The notes beneath the pieces were generated by a model that was not told where the DNA came from, did no database searches, and saw nothing but the letters and a program-made list of their open reading frames with translations. 64,000 nucleotides of DNA. Source: Spirodela intermedia. Its lineage: Eukaryota > Streptophyta > Magnoliopsida > Alismatales > Araceae. Each line of letters starts with the position of its first letter. Positions within the stretch are counted from its first letter, which is position 1. The translations under genes and the position numbers were made by a program. Location of the stretch: the NCBI GenBank assembly GCA_902729315.2, contig LR746274.1:1736001-1800000 (forward strand), read 5' to 3'. Positions 62,901 through 64,000 of the stretch are shown here, in pieces.

Positions 62901-64000
62901 GGATATACAAATCAATTTATTATTGGCATATTATTTTTGCTTAAAAAAATTAGATGTGAACCTAAGAAAGGAAAATATGAAAAATGACTTTAAAATGAAG
63001 GATATTTTCTAGTGAAATAGATTATTCAGATAGGATTAACTCAAAAAGGTAAATTGAGAAGATGTTAACTGTTCAAGTATGAATGAACCTAGCCTATAGC
63101 TACACATCTCATTGAACATTTCGAACTAAGTTCAAAGATATCTGCCTCTAGTAATGAAATATTATATAATTGTCATATGTCCCGTGTGTGAAAATGGTAG
63201 GACGTTTATTACATGGAATGATTTGTACATAGCTGGACATTACATAAGCTCAAGCCACAGTCAACAAGTACAACACTAATAAAATCAGAGAGCTTTGGAT
63301 TTTTATAAAGAGAACTTGAGGTTTCCTAATAGAACTAAAAGCATGAGTATTTTTTTGTAAAGGATCATACAAATATAGATTTAAAAATTGTAGGAGATAG
63401 GGGTAGAGAAAGAATAGTGACTATTCACTTGATAAAGAATGAAGAATATATTACCAAAACGAAACGCATGCTAGATGTTACAAGATAAGAGAAAACTTAT
63501 ATGAATAATAGATCTATTTTAAGAATGTAGACCTAACATTACATAATGATGATAGGCCAGTGAAGCTTATCTTAAAAGAGATGTTCATACATTACTTGAA
63601 CTTCTTTAATCCCATATGACATTAAGATGGATGGGGATTGTGAAAGCATGAAGGCTAACGCCAGTACAAAGTAAATATGATTGACCTTACGAACAAGCCG
63701 AAATACAGTGTCAATCTTGTTGCACCAATGAACTTGGATCTTATATGGATGAAGCGTTTACTCGATCCATTGAAACAAATGATCCCACAATCGCCTAGTA
63801 TCAGATGATCTTAGCAGCTGTGGTTCATCCCTTCTTTACTAAAGCGGGATATCATGAATCCATCTTATCGAGAAAGATTCCACTCTCTCGTCAACCAATA
63901 GAACGTCTGTCCTCATTCACCGCCTAACCCTTTTCGATTTTGTACGTTAATGGACGAAAAGAGAATTTGACTTCTTATATTACCACTAGACGTTGTGGGC
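59951..64000. other. AT-rich DNA to the right edge, no gene recognised
   Basis: Apart from one tandem duplication (62415-62618) I see no coding region, RNA gene or intact mobile element. Short open frames are what chance gives in AT-rich DNA. Confidence 0.45.
62415..62618. repeat. Imperfect ~100-bp tandem duplication
   Basis: Two units share AGAGGAGTTAAATTT, CAACTTTTTCTAACCCTTGA, AGTTGCCCA and TTCTCACTTATAGATAG, starting near 62415 and 62520. The second is slightly shorter and diverged. Confidence 0.75.

Noticed and set aside
1-64000. CRISPR arrays, operons, rRNA or tRNA genes
   Set aside because: The window is plant nuclear DNA. No regular spacer arrays were seen and no convincing tRNA cloverleaf or rRNA segment was noticed, though a dedicated tRNA search was not possible.

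Overview
The window is nuclear DNA of a flowering plant. Genes carry many short GT-AG introns, products have plant-type architectures (haem-free sulfite oxidase with peroxisomal C-termini, tail-anchored plant TOM20, CYP94 P450s), promoters are rich in GGCCCA/TGGGCC motifs, and there are many long GA/CT microsatellites. GC-rich first exons and GC-rich intronless P450s would fit a monocot or early-diverging angiosperm, but the species cannot be named from the sequence alone.

Layout. 1-2.2 kb: 5' part of a plastid-targeted DUF493-like gene (minus), sharing a short divergent promoter with ALKBH1 (2726-4535, plus, 7 exons). 5.3-11.6 kb: UBA5, the UFM1-activating enzyme (minus, 14 exons). 12.6-18.6 kb: RIO1 kinase (plus, 12 exons), divergent from UBA5. 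19.6-21.7 kb: TOM20 (minus, 6 exons). 22.8-31.9 kb: a tandem pair of sulfite oxidase genes (minus), each with 12 exons at identical positions. 33.7-39.9 kb: a DDA1-like/SAP-domain gene (minus, 6 exons). 43.7-50.6 kb: two intronless CYP94 P450 genes facing each other. 50.6-64 kb: AT-rich, apparently gene-free DNA with degenerate repeats. Exon joints were set by splice sites, reading phase and family homology; every complete gene sums to an intact reading frame.

The left 40 kb is ordinary housekeeping content: nucleic-acid demethylation, ufmylation, ribosome maturation, mitochondrial import, peroxisomal sulfite detoxification and a probable DET1/DDB1-linked protein. These genes are unrelated in pathway and share only promoter style.

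The most unusual part is the CYP94 locus. Two paralogues with different promoters and different first ~33-41 codons share an inverted 1,826-bp tract (43844-45669 against 48710-50535). I found one mismatch in it, and the tract runs about 395 bp past the stop codon. Beyond the tract, behind the right-hand gene, sits the abandoned C-terminal exon end of a diverged CYP94 (48479-48712), joined through a 3-bp overlap next to a 15-bp direct duplication. This reads as a very recent one-sided ectopic gene conversion: the left gene overwrote most of the right one and stranded the right gene's original 3' end. The result is a tail-to-tail inverted repeat able to form hairpin RNA, and the only difference changes a conserved Glu to Lys in the right copy.
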